From positions 310,001 through 374,000 of the forward strand of contig MU839835.1 in assembly GCA_030411725.1 (NCBI GenBank): DNA of 64,000 nt, in the 5' to 3' direction. Below the pieces are notes generated by a model that searched no databases, was not told the origin of the DNA, and worked only from the letters and a program-made list of their open reading frames with translations. Below, piece by piece: positions 1 through 12,700 of this stretch; within the stretch, counting starts at the first letter, position 1; each line of letters starts with the position of its first letter. Both the position numbers and the translations under genes were made by a program. The stretch comes from Echria macrotheca. Its lineage: Eukaryota > Ascomycota > Sordariomycetes > Sordariales > Schizotheciaceae.

Positions 1-679
1 GATACCAGGTAATGTATGGAAGCTTCCATTGCGAAAACCAAATGGACCCCTCGGGATTATCTGCATGCACACTGCACATTGATCAGAGCAGCTGATGATG
101 CATTAACTATTCCAAGTCCCACGTCCCTGCATACCTTCCCTCCGAGCGCCCGACTGGTTGTTCAAGGTACAAGTACAGACAGCTAGCAAAGATAGCGGAA
201 AGATGGATAAACAAAGAAAAGAGGCGGTGCGCCAATGGAGAAGAGTTGTGGACAGAGACCGTATTCTAGGGAAAGAAGCTCTTGTTCATATAAAAACAAA
301 AGAAGCTGCGATGCGATGCAACACAAACTGTGAATTTGGGCAACGACAAGGGCCTCCGAGTTTGTTGAGTCCAATGCCGGGATCCCTGCTTGGGAAACCA
401 CTGGTGGGGCGCACGGGCCAGAGAACGAGTCGAGCGCTCCCGGGAAAGCACGACGAGACGACTGGCTGATAACCCACGAAGATTCGCGCTTTCCTTCTTT
501 GGGTTCGCCCGTGTCAACAATCAAATTTCCCCACTACCCAAAGTCGACCCAGGCTTCCGCCAAAACCTCAATTTTCAACCTCCAACGTCACCGAATCTCT
601 TGTCGGCAAACCCGTGTCCTTGAGCTTACTTGTCCTTATCCATTATCATATTCCAGCTGGAATCCATCTTGCCCTCAAC
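1..679. other. upstream region of alpha-tubulin
   Basis: No coding region could be supported here. Overlapping reading frames on both strands lack family features and good codon pattern. The stretch from about 520 to 679 is rich in C and T and contains several CAA-type motifs, as expected of a fungal promoter and 5' leader next to the highly expressed tubulin gene. Confidence 0.5.
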
Positions 680-2439
680 ATGCGTGAGATCATCAGTCTG
701 AACGGTACGTTCCCCAAAAGTTTCTTGCAGAGCGCGCGTCGATGGGCTCACCGCAAGACGGGTGTCTGGATGGCGACGTCCACGGTCCCGCATCCCACCC
801 ACTCAACACGACGCTAATTCAATGTCTACAGTCGGCCAGGCTGGCTGCCAAATTGCCAACTCCTGCTGGGAGGTAAGATACCTGATTCCGGTCGATCTGC
901 ACGGTCGCTCGAGACAACTTCATGATGTGGCGATGCTAATGTCTACAGCTCTACTGCCTCGAGCACGGCATCCAAGTAGGTCATGACGGCTTCAAGTCCA
1001 TGATGCTTCTACTGACAACAGCGTGACAGCCCGATGGTTACCTGACCGAGGAGCGGAAGGCGGCTGACCCCGACCATGGCTTCAGCACTTTCTTCTCTGA
1101 GACTGGTATGCGCCATATCCCACCGGCTTGTAGGCAGTTGGACGCTGACGACGACCTCTACAGGAAATGGAAAATACGTACCGCGGACGATCTATTGCGA
1201 CCTCGAGCCTAATGTTGTTGACGAGGTCCGCACCGGACCTTACCGCGGCCTTTTCCATCCCGAACACATGATCACCGGCAAGGAGGACGCCTCCAACAAC
1301 TATGCGCGTGGCCACTACACCGTCGGCAAGGAGCTGATTGACCAGGTGCTCGACAAGGTCCGCCGTGTGGCCGATAACTGCAGTGGTCTCCAGGGTTTCC
1401 TGGTGTTCCACTCGTTCGGCGGCGGCACCGGCTCGGGCTTCGGTGCGCTGTTGATGGAGCGTCTGTCTGTCGATTATGGCAAGAAGAGCAAGCTGGAGTT
1501 CTGCGTGTATCCCGCCCCCCAGACTGCCACCTCGGTGGTTGAGCCGTACAACTCGATTCTCACGACCCACACCACCCTTGAGCACGCCGACTGCTCCTTC
1601 ATGGTCGATAACGAGGCGATCTACGATATCTGCCGCCGCAACCTGGGTCTTGAGCGCCCCAACTACGAGAACCTCAACCGCCTCATTGCGCAGGGTAAGC
1701 TTTCTTGTAGGTTGTCAAATTCGTTGCTGACTGTGTGATAGTCGTTTCGTCGATCACCGCCTCGCTCCGCTTCGATGGCTCGCTCAACGTCGATCTCAAC
1801 GAGTTCCAGACCAACCTGGTGCCCTACCCTCGCATCCACTTCCCTCTGGTGGCCTACGCCCCCGTCATCTCGGCCGCCAAGGCCGCCCACGAAGCCAACT
1901 CGGTCCAGGAGATGACGATGTCGTGCTTCGAGCCCAACAACCAGATGGTCAAGTGCGATCCCCGCCACGGAAAGTACATGGCCACGTGCCTGTTGTACCG
2001 CGGTGATGTCGTGCCGAACGACGCCCACGCCGCGGTTGCAACTCTCAAGACCAAACGGACCATTCAGTTTGTCGACTGGTGCCCGACCGGTTTCAAGCTC
2101 GGTATCTGCTACCAGCCCCCTCACCAGGTCCCTAATGGCGATCTGGCCAAGGTTAACCGCGCGGTGTAAGTTTTTCCAGTCGTTCAGATGTACAAGAGGC
2201 TAATTGTATACAGTTGCATGCTCTCCAACACGACCGCGATTGCTGAGGCCTGGTCGGCTCTGTCGTCCAAGTTTGACTTGATGTACTCTAAGCGCGCCTT
2301 CGTCCACTGGTACGTCGGAGAGGGTATGGAGGAAGGCGAGTTCTCCGAGGCCCGGGAGGATCTCGCGGCTTTGGAGCGGGATTACGAGGAGGTTGCTGCC
2401 GATTCGATGGAGGGTGAGGATGTGGAGGCCGAGTACTAG
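680..2439 (+). CDS. alpha-tubulin
   Basis: Alpha subunit of the tubulin heterodimer, the GTP-binding building block of microtubules in spindle and cytoplasm. Seven exons: 680-704, 832-872, 949-975, 1030-1105, 1164-1694, 1742-2165 and 2214-2439, giving 449 residues, the normal length. The protein opens with MREIISLN and VGQAGCQI, carries the tubulin GTP-binding signature GGGTGSG near residue 145, and ends in an acidic tail with terminal tyrosine (EAEY). Most introns lie in the first 150 codons, typical of fungal tubulin genes. The loop residues around position 40 (EERKAADPDHG) differ from the animal acetylated-lysine loop. From memory, the sequence resembles the second filamentous-fungal alpha-tubulin type (tubB/tba-2 like); that subtype is inferred. 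The start is fixed by the conserved MREI N-terminus. Confidence 0.96.
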
Positions 2440-3525
2440 GCTGTCCCGCTGGGGTGTAGCAGTGTTTATGGTATAGCGGCCCAGTCTGATTGGCGCACGC
2501 GTTGCAGTCTTTGATATCCAGCCATGGCACCGCGGGCTCCTTGACTTGGCTGGCTAGAGGCCTTGATTCTCTTTGGTAGACGGAAAGTGATAGTCGATTT
2601 TAATCCGGACAAACTGATTAGGAGGCAACAGAGTGAGATGTGCGCGGGTGGCGTTGAGGGTGTTAGTCGTGCCAATGCATATGGTGTCTGGGTGGTGTCG
2701 ATGCGGAGCTCGGCTTACGTCGAGCTCTAACTGGTCTCTTTCTACCCAGTCCCGCGTCTTGCGACTGTGAGCGAGGCAAATCTGCAGCTCGGAGCTGCAG
2801 GCAGACATCTATAGGCTCGACGAGCAGCAGAACTGGCGATTCACATGGCGTTCTGAAGCGGGCGCATGGCCGAGCCGGGGTTGCAGGCAGCGTGGTTGGA
2901 GAAGGCAAACGGCCGGGCTCGGCTTGGGCTGCAGCGACTCCAACAGCAGCGATAAAGCACTATCCAGAAGCCGGTTGCACAAACCGATTTGGAGACGTCG
3001 CGGCCAGAACATCACCAACGTCAGCTACAGCCCGTTCCAGACAGCGTCCTCGGGCAGACGCGATTCAATTGCACGACAGAAGCGAGCGTGGTATCCCGCA
3101 GCGGAGTGTCCCCAGAGGACAGACAGGCCACGACGACCAATCAGAGGTGGCGCTGGCTCTAGTGGCTGTGACGAACCACTGAAGCGGACATTCCCGAAAG
3201 CTGTTTGGCTGTGCCGTCGCAACCCCAAATCCTCCCAGCCTCACGAACGAAGCTCGCTGCCCAGGCAAAGCAGCCATCGCTAATCCCGCTCACACACTCC
3301 CCACCACCCCTCTACTTGCGACAACGCTCTGTTTTCTTATAGCTTCATTGTAGTCACCTTGCTCTTTCGTCCTCTGGCTTTGCAGAGGAGTGTGTTCTGA
3401 TTCGGGCCACGCATGCCGCCGCGGCCCCCGACCTAACCGGCGGTAACTAAATCTCTCGATCCATCGCAGCGCAAACCACCAGGAGCCTTGTCCAGACAGC
3501 GCACAGTGCCCAGTGGACGCTCGCA
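2440..3525. other. intergenic region between alpha-tubulin and the EH-domain gene
   Basis: Tubulin 3' region followed by the promoter and leader of the next gene. No reading frame with recognisable protein features was found on either strand. The last 250 bases are pyrimidine-rich (for example around 3290-3370), as is common just upstream of fungal start codons. Confidence 0.5.
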
Positions 3526-6500
3526 ATGGCTACGTCCAACGACCCTTCGGTCGACGCAAGTAAGTGGTGCTCGCGCCCATCCCCCGATACAGGCTGACGA
3601 TGCGTGTCCACTGCAGGTGCGCCGAACCTCAACCTAACCGCGGAGGAGAAGCGAGTATACGGGCAGCTCTTCCGCCAGGCCGACACGGATAACGTGGGTG
3701 TTGTGACGGGCGAGGTCGCAGTCAAATTCTTCGAGAAGACGAGACTAGATTCAAGGGTGCTGGGCGAGGTTCGTGACTTCTGGTGGACGCGTCGTGGTTC
3801 GGAGCTAACGTCTCTCCTTCACACAGATATGGCAGCTAGCAGACAAGGAGAACCGAGGGTTCTTGACCCCGGCTGGCTTTGGCATCGTTCTTAGGCTTAT
3901 TGGACACGTCCAGGCAGGCCGGGAGCCGTCGGCCCAGCTGGCGCTGCAACAAGGTCCTCTGCCCCGGTTCGATGGATGGGCGCCGAATCCGCCGCCGCCG
4001 GCTCCTCCAGCGGCGGTCCTGCAGGCTCTTGCCACGGGCAACGCCGCTCCGCCGATCCGTATCCCGCAGCTGACCCCGGAAAAGGTTGCGCAGTATGCGG
4101 GCCTATTCGAGAAACAAGTCCCACCAGGGACCAGCATGCTTCCCGGGGACCAGGCAAAGCAGATCTTCGAGAAGTCAGGCCTCCCCAACGACATCCTGGG
4201 CCGCATCTGGATGCTTGCGGACACCGAACAGCGTGGTGCCCTGGTCCAGACCGAATTCGTCATCGCCATGCATCTCCTGGCTTCCATGAAATCCGGAGCG
4301 CTCCGCGGCCTCCCCGCCATCCTGCCGGCTGCCCTATACGAGGCAGCTACTCGTCGGCCTAACGCCGCTTCCGTGCCGCGCCAGCAATCCCCTACGACCG
4401 CCACTCCGCCCATTCCGGCCGTTCCCCGGCAGCTTACTGGGCAAGGGGCGATGCCCCAAATGCGGACCGGAAGCCCCCTTGGGCGGCCACCGATGGTGGC
4501 GCCGCAAGGCACGGGAGAGTGGCTCATTACTCCGGCAGACAAGGCCAGGTTTGACCAACTGTTTGCTGGTTTGACCAAGGCCAATCAAGAATTTGTTACG
4601 GGCGAAGAAGCAGTACAGTTCTTCAGCCAGTCAAACCTGTCCGAAGATATCCTCGCATCAATATGGGATCTAGCCGATATTCGATCCACAGGCCGCCTCA
4701 GTCGGGACGAATTCGCCGTTGCCATGTACCTGATTAGGCAACAAAGAAGCAAGCGAGATCCGTTGTCATCCGCGCTCCCGGCCGTGCTGCCGCCTAACCT
4801 TATTCCGCCGAGCATGCGTAGCGAAGTACGACCGCCGGCCCCTTCGGCGTTCGACCCACCACCCGTCAGGCCTCAACCCCCGCCGCCGAAGCCATCGGCT
4901 CTGGACGACTTGTTCGGACTTGACGATCTCCAGCCTCCAGCGCCGGCTCAAGTACCCGTTGGGACCGGTGGTTCAGCTGCCAACGATCCCTTCGCCGGCG
5001 CCATCAGTCCGGCTGCTCCAGCATCGCCGGCAAGGCCGTCTCCACTGGCGGCATCGGCAACATTCAAACCCTTCATCCCCTCGTCCTCGTTCGGCCGCGG
5101 CCTCACCTCCCAGGGGACGGGTGGGTCCGCCAGCTCTGCGCCGTCTGTGCCGGGCGTGCCCAAATCGGCCGTCGAGGATTTTCTGTCTGGCGATCACGAG
5201 GGCGATATTCCCAAGAACATCAACAACGAGACGACGGAACTCGCCAACTTGTCTAACCAGATTGGATCCCTGACGAAGCAAGTCCAGGACGTGCAAGGCC
5301 AGCGTACCGCTACCCAGAACGAGCTCACCCAGGCCAACGTCCAGAAGAAGAACTTTGAGCAACGGCTGGCACAGCTTCGCTCCATGTACGAGAAGGAGGC
5401 GCAGGACGTCCGTTCACTGGAAACCCAGCTCACGGCGGCAAGGAACGAGACGAAAAAGCTCCAGACGGAGATGGCCATGATCGACGCTTCATATCTTGAT
5501 TTGCAGAACCAGCACAGACAGACTCTGACAGCCCTGCAGGCTGACCAGCAGGAGAGCGCGGCTCTGAAGGAAAAGATCCGGACGGTCAATGGCGAAATCG
5601 CCCAGCTCAAGCCTCAGATCGAGAAGCTCAAGTCCGAGGCCAGACGACAAAAGGGCTTAGTGGCGATCGACAAGAAGCAACTGGCCACCAACGAGGCGGA
5701 ACGAGATAAGCTGAAGACCGAAGTCGAGGACCTCACCAAGAGCAATGAGGAGCTTGCCCGCCAAGTCAGCTCGAGCAGCTCGCCAGTCATCAACCAGGTG
5801 GCCAGTCCCGCTCTGTCGACGGCCAGCGGTAACAATCCCTTCTTCCGACGGACGGGCAGCACCGATATAACACAGACCTTCTCGCCTCCGATCAGGTCGT
5901 TCAATGACAAGACGTTTGACGACGTCTTTGGCCCGTCGGCGACCGGCAGCCAGGCTGGAACACCTCCCCCGCCTACTGGCATCGGCCTCTTCAAGCCACA
6001 GAACACGGGAACCTCGACAGGCAGCGTCGGATCCTTTGCCACACCGGTTTCGATGAGCCCCAGCATGAGCCGCCAGGCCACACTGACAGCTGAGCCTCCT
6101 GCCGCTCCCGAGCCGAGACAGCCGACTTCGCCGTTCCTGCCTTTTGGTGAGACGCCCGACACCTTGCGGCAACTCTCACCGCCTCTTAGCCAGACCAGCC
6201 AGGGCGAGGCGTCGCAAAAGACCCAGCCGGCTCCCACGACAGAGAAGGCGACGCAGCCGGCTTCGGAAAGCAAGGCGCCTGCCACCACATCAGCCGAAGA
6301 ACCAAGCAAAGCTGCGGCCAAGGACGCGGACCCTTTCTCTGCTTTAGATGAGGCAAAGGCCAAGGAGGACTTCGAGTCTGCATTTGCGAGCTTCAAGAAC
6401 ACGCAGTCCAAAGGTTCCGCGTCGAGTGTCGACACCTCCAAGGCTTTCTCGACGTTCAACACCGAGTTCCCGCCTATTTCGGAACTTGAACGTGACGAGG

Positions 6501-7560
6501 AGTCCGAGACAGAGAGTGAGCGTGGTGGCTTCGACGATGATTTCGCGCCCGCGTCGCCTCCCGCCAAGGTGCCGGAGAAGACCTCGGAGTCGAGATCGGC
6601 ATCTCCCACACTCACCAAGTCTTCGGCTCAGGAGGCGCCGGCTGCTTCCGTGGCCTCTTCCGCTGCGCCGGAACCGGCACCTGTCAGGTATGATTTTTCG
6701 GAAACGGCTCCTGCTTCCATCTGAATCCTGGATGAACTTATACTGACACGCAAACAGCGCTGAAAAGCCGGCTTCCCCCGCCCCTACAGCGACCAGCACA
6801 GCCAAGTTCAGCGCTTCTAGTGTTGATGACATTTTCGGCTCGGCGGCGACCGTCAAGCCTCCCACGGCCCCGAGCCAGACAGTGCCGTCGTCCACGGCGT
6901 CCAAGGGCGCGTTCGACGACCTCGACGATGACTTTGAAGGGCTGGAAGACGCCAAGGAGGGATCTGCCGATGATGACTTTGCCAACATCTCGCGATCCGG
7001 CCTCGACGACTTCAACCCCATGTTTGATAGCAGCCCGCCGCCTAGTCAACCCAAGAGCGAGTCGGCCAATACCAACACGGCCTTTGGCGTTGAGAGCAGC
7101 TTCGACTTCGCCTCGCTGTCTGGCGCTTCGGCGCCGGGCAGCACCGTGGCTGGATCGTCCAACTCTGCGCCCGGACAGAGCAAGGCGTCGACGGCAGCCG
7201 ATACTCATGACTGGGACGCTATTTTTGATTCGTTCGACGAGACGCCGAGACCGTCGTCGCCACCTATGAGCAGCGGTAACGGCGCCGCCAAGGAGCCGAC
7301 GCGAACTAGTGCGGCTGGCCGGGGGACCACAGAGAAGGAGGACAATGACGACCCGATTCTGAAGAATCTGACGAGCATGGGGTATTCGCGGAGTGATGCG
7401 CTGGCGGCGCTGGAGAAATATGACTACAACCTGGAGAGGGTAAGCTAGGCCGGAACGCCCAGATACTGCGATGGACGAGCATTTCCCTTTGTCTTGTGAT
7501 GAGACTGACGATTTTTTTCTTATTCTGTAGGCAGCCAACTACCTTGCCAGTCAGTCATAG
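3526..7560 (+). CDS. EDE1: EH-domain endocytic scaffold protein, Ede1-like
   Basis: Early endocytic scaffold expected to gather adaptor proteins with NPF motifs and ubiquitinated cargo at clathrin-coated pits. Five exons: 3526-3559, 3617-3768, 3827-6687, 6758-7439 and 7531-7560, giving 1,252 residues. Three EH domains lie at about residues 17-95, 144-220 and 295-375, each with the LADTEQRG / LADIRSTG type EF-hand core. A proline/serine-rich linker follows, then a long coiled coil (about 525-715), then a disordered acidic region rich in DPF/DDF-like motifs. The C-terminal 40 residues form a UBA domain (core MGYSRSDALAAL). Order and length match yeast Ede1 and fungal relatives rather than Pan1, which has two EH domains and no UBA. 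The last 30-nt exon completes the UBA helix, so a model ending at the unspliced stop near 7448 would truncate it. Confidence 0.93.
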
Positions 7561-8010
7561 CGGCGAGGCCATCCCGTGACGGGGACGACGAGGTTACGAG
7601 GTGTTGTAAGCATGGAGCAGGGTGACCGGTAAAAGCAGGGCGGCGGCGACGGAGCGGAAGCAGATTGTTGCCTTTACGAGATACCTCTATTATTTCCTTT
7701 GTTCCTATGCATGGGCTGGATGGGTTGTCTCTATTTCATTCGCTTAATTTTAATATGTCAGTGGTCTCTTCAACTGTCTTGCCCATGTTGTTGTGATGCG
7801 TAGAACTAGGTATACGGTGCAATCAGGCGCATACTGTGCGATGTACTGTGTGTGCTAAAGTTTACCCCGCCAAAGTTTTGGGAGTCAAGTCCAAAGTTTG
7901 CCCCTCCAACATTTTTCCCAACTCGAGCTTCGCCATCGCCCACACCGAGGAACCGAACCGACCAGCCATCCCGAAGATCAAGAGAAAGAGGGAGGGGAGG
8001 ATATAATAAA
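7561..8010. other. intergenic region between the Ede1-like and Dph3 genes
   Basis: Short region holding the 3' end of the upstream transcript and the promoter/leader of the downstream gene. An A-rich ataataaa sequence directly precedes the Dph3 start. No other gene was seen. Confidence 0.5.
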
Positions 8011-8372
8011 ATGGCAGAAGAAGACGACGAGCAACTCTCCATCTACGACGAGGTCGAGATCGAGGACATGACCTTTGACGAGACGCTGCAGATTTATCAC
8101 TACCCGTGTCCCTGTGGCGATCGCTTCGAGATTGCGCTGGCGGATCTGCGGGATGAGGCGGATATTGCTGTTTGTCCCAGTTGTAGTTTGATGATTCGGG
8201 TTATTTTCGAGGTGGTATGTTTTTTCTGTTCTTTTGTTCTTGTCGTGTTGGGGAAAGGGGATGGGTGTGTGCTAACGGTGATGATGAATAGGACTCGCTT
8301 CCCAAGCCTGAAGACGAGGTTCCCCCGCCTATGGAGGAGGAAGCTGCGCAGGCTGTTATTGCTGCTGCGTAG
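8011..8372 (+). CDS. DPH3: diphthamide biosynthesis protein 3 (CSL zinc finger)
   Basis: Small redox-active zinc/iron protein. In yeast (Dph3/Kti11) it supplies electrons to the Dph1-Dph2 enzyme, which starts diphthamide synthesis on elongation factor 2, and it also serves Elongator-dependent tRNA wobble modification. Two exons, 8011-8214 and 8292-8372, give 94 residues. The CSL-type zinc finger is complete: a CPCGDRF half with two cysteines and a CPSCSL half with two more, in the usual spacing, preceded by the family hallmark YDEVEIEDM. The C-terminal acidic/proline-alanine tail is encoded by the second exon. The first ATG in good context starts the conserved domain almost at once, so the start is secure. 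Confidence 0.95.
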
Positions 8373-9756
8373 ATTCCTTTTTCCTTTGGATCGCGGGGAG
8401 GGTGGGATATGCTGTGGACTAGACGTCTATGGGGATCGCGAGAGGACACGGGCTTGTCTGGTTGCGAACTTATCAGATGCGGTCCCACGATGGCTGCTGC
8501 TTATGACCGTTGGCCTCTGGATGCGCCTAATCACGAAAGAAGCTCCCTATCCCGGCTGAAAGGCCCCATCAGATTTGATCAAGACATCACGACGGATCCA
8601 ACGTCGTACCAGGTCACTAGCGGTACCCCCGTACTCTCGTTCAAACTACTCTGGCTAAGATCCCGGACCTGGTGAGATGGACGTGGTTGTGGGGGCCGAA
8701 GCATTGCAGGTCATTGCGGCGGATGCCTAGGCGGGATATCTGAGCAGTAACATGAACCTTGCGAATTTCGACGGATGAACACTCCCCTACCTCGTCCCCC
8801 GTGGGAAGACGGAACGATATTCAACGTGGTCTTTGCGAGCGCTTCGATGCACCCACAAGAGGGCTGACGATGCTCTGATACGGAACCCAACTGGAGGAAT
8901 ATATCGCGGGTCTCGGACGTCTATTCTGCGAGCGAGTTGAAACCCCTGAGCAGACCGGCTGGTTATGACCAAGCCGCGAGGCGGCATGGAGTTGTGATTG
9001 TGGAGGGTATGAAAGTTGGCCTAAGTTCCTAATCGTAGGGATTCGTGGTGTGTCACGTACGGTGATGGAAAAGGGGTCATAGATCAAAAGTCACGCCGAT
9101 GATATGTGTATACAGACAGCTAGAATTACAAAGACACAAAGATGAAAGGAGTGTCAAACAAATCTTGCAGGGCAGGGAACCTACCCCATTCTATACACCC
9201 TACGTTATAATATTTTGCTCATGGCACGACCATCCCAATACAAATCACACCGGCAACCCCCAACAACTTTCCTCCGCCTGCCACTGCAGCTCCTCCGGAT
9301 ATCATCCCATTAGACCCAGTCCCGTTAGCCATCCCACCCGTCCTCGTACCTGTGTCGGTATCCGTAATAGACACAGAAAAAGACAAAGACAAAGTCCCAA
9401 ACTCCCATTTGTCGCTAGGTTGGTAAGGAACCCGGGTCCCAGACCAAACCAAACCAAGCCAAACCAAATCAACACCTCGAACGTAATAAGCGTACTCTGG
9501 ATCAAACCTTTGTACATCTTTTCTTTGGTTCAAGACTACGCACGGTTTTGTCATGGCTTTGGCTTCAGAGTTTCCTTCCAATATCTCATAGTCGGAGCCG
9601 GGACTTAGAACTTGAAGCCGTACAAGTACTACGTAGTGAACCAGACAACATGCCTCGGAAAATCGCAGGTGAGTCATACCTGTGACATTCGCCCACGCAG
9701 AACTGATCGAAACCACAACTTTATAAACTGTAATCATTCCTCAATTCACTCTACAC
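8373..9756. other. intergenic region between convergent Dph3 and LeuRS genes
   Basis: This 1.4-kb stretch holds the 3' ends of two convergent genes. A minus-strand reading frame (9219-9737) has a hydrophobic tail, but its start lies 20 bases past the LeuRS stop codon; it is probably LeuRS 3' UTR. A short degenerate repeat of CCAAA units lies at about 9440-9475. Confidence 0.45.
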
Positions 9757-12700
9757 TCATACATTGCTAAAGAAGAAACTCGGCTGTCCTGGCAGAGCAG
9801 ACTCAGCAACCGGAGCAGTAACATCCACTTCCTCGCTGTTCTTGGTCAGATCCTTGCCCTTCTTGCTGCCCTCCGCAACCTGGATCACCTGGACCGACTC
9901 CAAACCAGCAGCTCTCATCAGACCCGGGATCATTGCCTAGTTATCAAGTCAGACACGCACACGCCTTACAAAAGTCACGGATCGACTTACCAGGAGCGTC
10001 GTTGACTCGTCAAATACCAGCTTGCGAGCCAGCACGACATCGGCCGGCTCGCCATCCCTCAGACGCTTCTTGAGGGTCTGCACAAACGGCATAGCCTTCT
10101 TCATCTCTCCCATCTTGCCGATCTTGCCGTTCAGCTCCTTATCGTCGATCTTTTGCGTGTTGGTCGCCGGATCCCACACCTCCTTCAGCAGGTCGATATA
10201 CTTGGCCTGCCAGGACGGGAAGGAATCGGTGATGAAGATGGTCAGCTTCTTCGGCTTCTTCGGGTCGAAGTCGCTCTGCTTTCCCTTGGCCATCTTCTTG
10301 AGCTGTGCGGACTCGGCCGAGTTGATGTTGGACGAAGTCGTCTTGACATACTCGCGCGCCGCCGACAGAGCCGGATCAGCCGCGGGAACCACCGGGAATG
10401 TCGCGAACTGAATTGACCGGGGTTCGCCAAGAACTTCTTGCCAGATGTAATCCGCCCAATGGGGAGCAATGGGGGTCAAAATCAGCGCCTGCAGCCTGAT
10501 GTACTTCCAGACCAAGTCCTTGTGCAGCGGAATGCCGGCAGCATTGCATGCCTCTCTGCGAAGGGTCAGCGAACGCCATCAGAGACCAGAAGATACTAAC
10601 CTGTAGGAATCACGGGCATTCATGAAATCATAATGCGCGGCCTTGAGGGCCAGCTTATACGATGTCTCTTCGTACTGCTTCTTCGCCTCATTGACAAGGG
10701 CATTCATCTCATTGTCGAACAGAGCATCCTGGAATGCGTTCAGCTCCCCGGTACGGAGCTGTTCATCCTTGATGACCTCCTCGATCCACTCCTTGTTGTT
10801 GTAGAATCGCAGTATCGTGTTGTCCGCCACATCCTCAACAAAGTTGGAATCGGAAATGCCGTCACCGGCGTCGGCGAGTGCCACACGAGCAGCATCCGCG
10901 CCATACTTCTTGACAACCTCGTCAAGGGTCATGAAGTTTCCGGTCGACTTGCTCATCTTCTCCCCATTCAACTGCAAGTGGCCGTTCGCGCGCACCGACC
11001 TGGGCCAATATTCGCGAGGGAACAGAGCGATGTGGTTATACAAGAAGAAGGTGAGGTGGTTCGGAATCAGATCCTTGCCGCTGACACGTAGGTCCAGGGG
11101 ATAGAAGTACTCAAATTCTCTCCTCATGCCCTCCAGGGTTTCCTTTGGAATGCCGGATTTCTTGACGATGTCGTCCGTCAGCTGGGTTCGGCAGAAAACG
11201 TAGTCCCAAACTTCGTCGATCATCTGCTCGGGCGTGATGTTCGCTCTCCCCTTCTCACGTCCAAAGAGGTCGGTGTGGAGCCAGTGGGCAATCGTATAGT
11301 AGGCCATATAGATCGTGGAGTCGCTCAGAGACTCAACCAGGAAATGGGGATCCCACGGCAGCTTGGAGCCCAAACCGTAGGTTCTTGCGCATGCCCACTG
11401 TCTCAGCCAGTCGATCACGCCCTTGAAGGCATGCTGAGTATCGGGGGACCAGGTGTTGAGACCGCTGCCATCCTTATTGGCGACGTAGTCGTAAGCGATA
11501 GCTCTCCAGCTATCCTCACCGTAGTCCAAGTACCACTGGTCCATCAGGGCAACCGTGCACTCGTCGCCTGATCGAGACACAACCTTGTTCTCGGGCTCCG
11601 AGTATGCGAATGCCTCGCCAGCTTTGATGAGCTGTTCTCTCACCTTCGGCTTGGCAATCTCGACCTTTTCGCCCTTGAAGTCGCCAACCTTCATCACGCC
11701 CGCATAGAATCCCTCCTTGTAGGCAAGCTCCTTAGCCTCCAGCAGCTGCTTGGCATCTTTTGGAGAGGAAATCTTGAGCTTCTTGACCAAGTAGGGTGCC
11801 AATAGATCAGATGTAGGGGTCTGGATGATCGGGATGATCTCCAGCTCGGCCCACTCCTTCTTGATTCCATAGAAGTCGGCCTTCTTGGCGAGGTCGGTAA
11901 CCATAGCAAAGTCATCTTTGGCAAATGTTGTTAGCGGTGATCAGTCATCTGTCGTATACAAACGTACCTGGTGAGTCTGATGGAACCGATGTGACAACGC
12001 CTGTCCCCTTGGTAGCCAGGACTGACTCCATGGGCAGCACGCGGACCTTGGGGTGGAAACTCAGGGGCGCGTGCACCTCAGTGCCAATCAGATCAGACCC
12101 CTGGAAATCCGCCACCTTCTCAATGACGCCTTCCTTCTCGAAAATGCCCTGGTAAGCCATGTTCTTGGCGGCTCTCTCGGTGATGACATAGTATTCCTTC
12201 TCGGACGCCTTGAAGACGCCGTATGCCAGGGTGGGACCGACGAAGCAACAAACCTGACCATACATGGTCTCGGGTCTCAGGGTAGCAGGAACCAAGAACA
12301 CGGATGCATCTTCTGGAACCTTGCCCTTGATGACCTCTGCAGCCTTCGGGGCCCACTCAAGAACCTTTAGCTTCAGGGCGGTGTACTCTTGTGGGAGCAC
12401 ACCCTCGCCTTCACTGCGGTCATGATCCATGCAAGGTTGTCCGTCCTTGATGGAATAGATTGTGTATCTGGAAACATTAGGAGCCATTCTGTGTGACACT
12501 GGGGGTACCATACCGTTTGCCAAACTTGATTTTGTTCAGCTCCTTCAGGCGATTCATTTGCCAGCGGACAAAGGCATCGTAGTAAGGGTTCGCATCTGTC
12601 GTGACAAACTGACGCCTCCAGTCGATACGGGCACCAAAGTTGGTCAGATCCTTTTTGCACTCTGGCGGGAAGAACTCCAGCCTTGTGGTCTCAGCTCCAC

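Noticed and set aside
1082..1585. Long antisense frames inside alpha-tubulin and other GC-rich genes
   Set aside because: Shadows of real coding sequence caused by codon bias; they contain no independent features.
9219..9737. Minus-strand frame of 172 codons with a hydrophobic, GPI-signal-like tail
   Set aside because: It starts 20 bases after the LeuRS stop codon on the same strand, has no signal peptide with proper spacing and no partner exons, and contains short repeats. It is most likely LeuRS 3' UTR.
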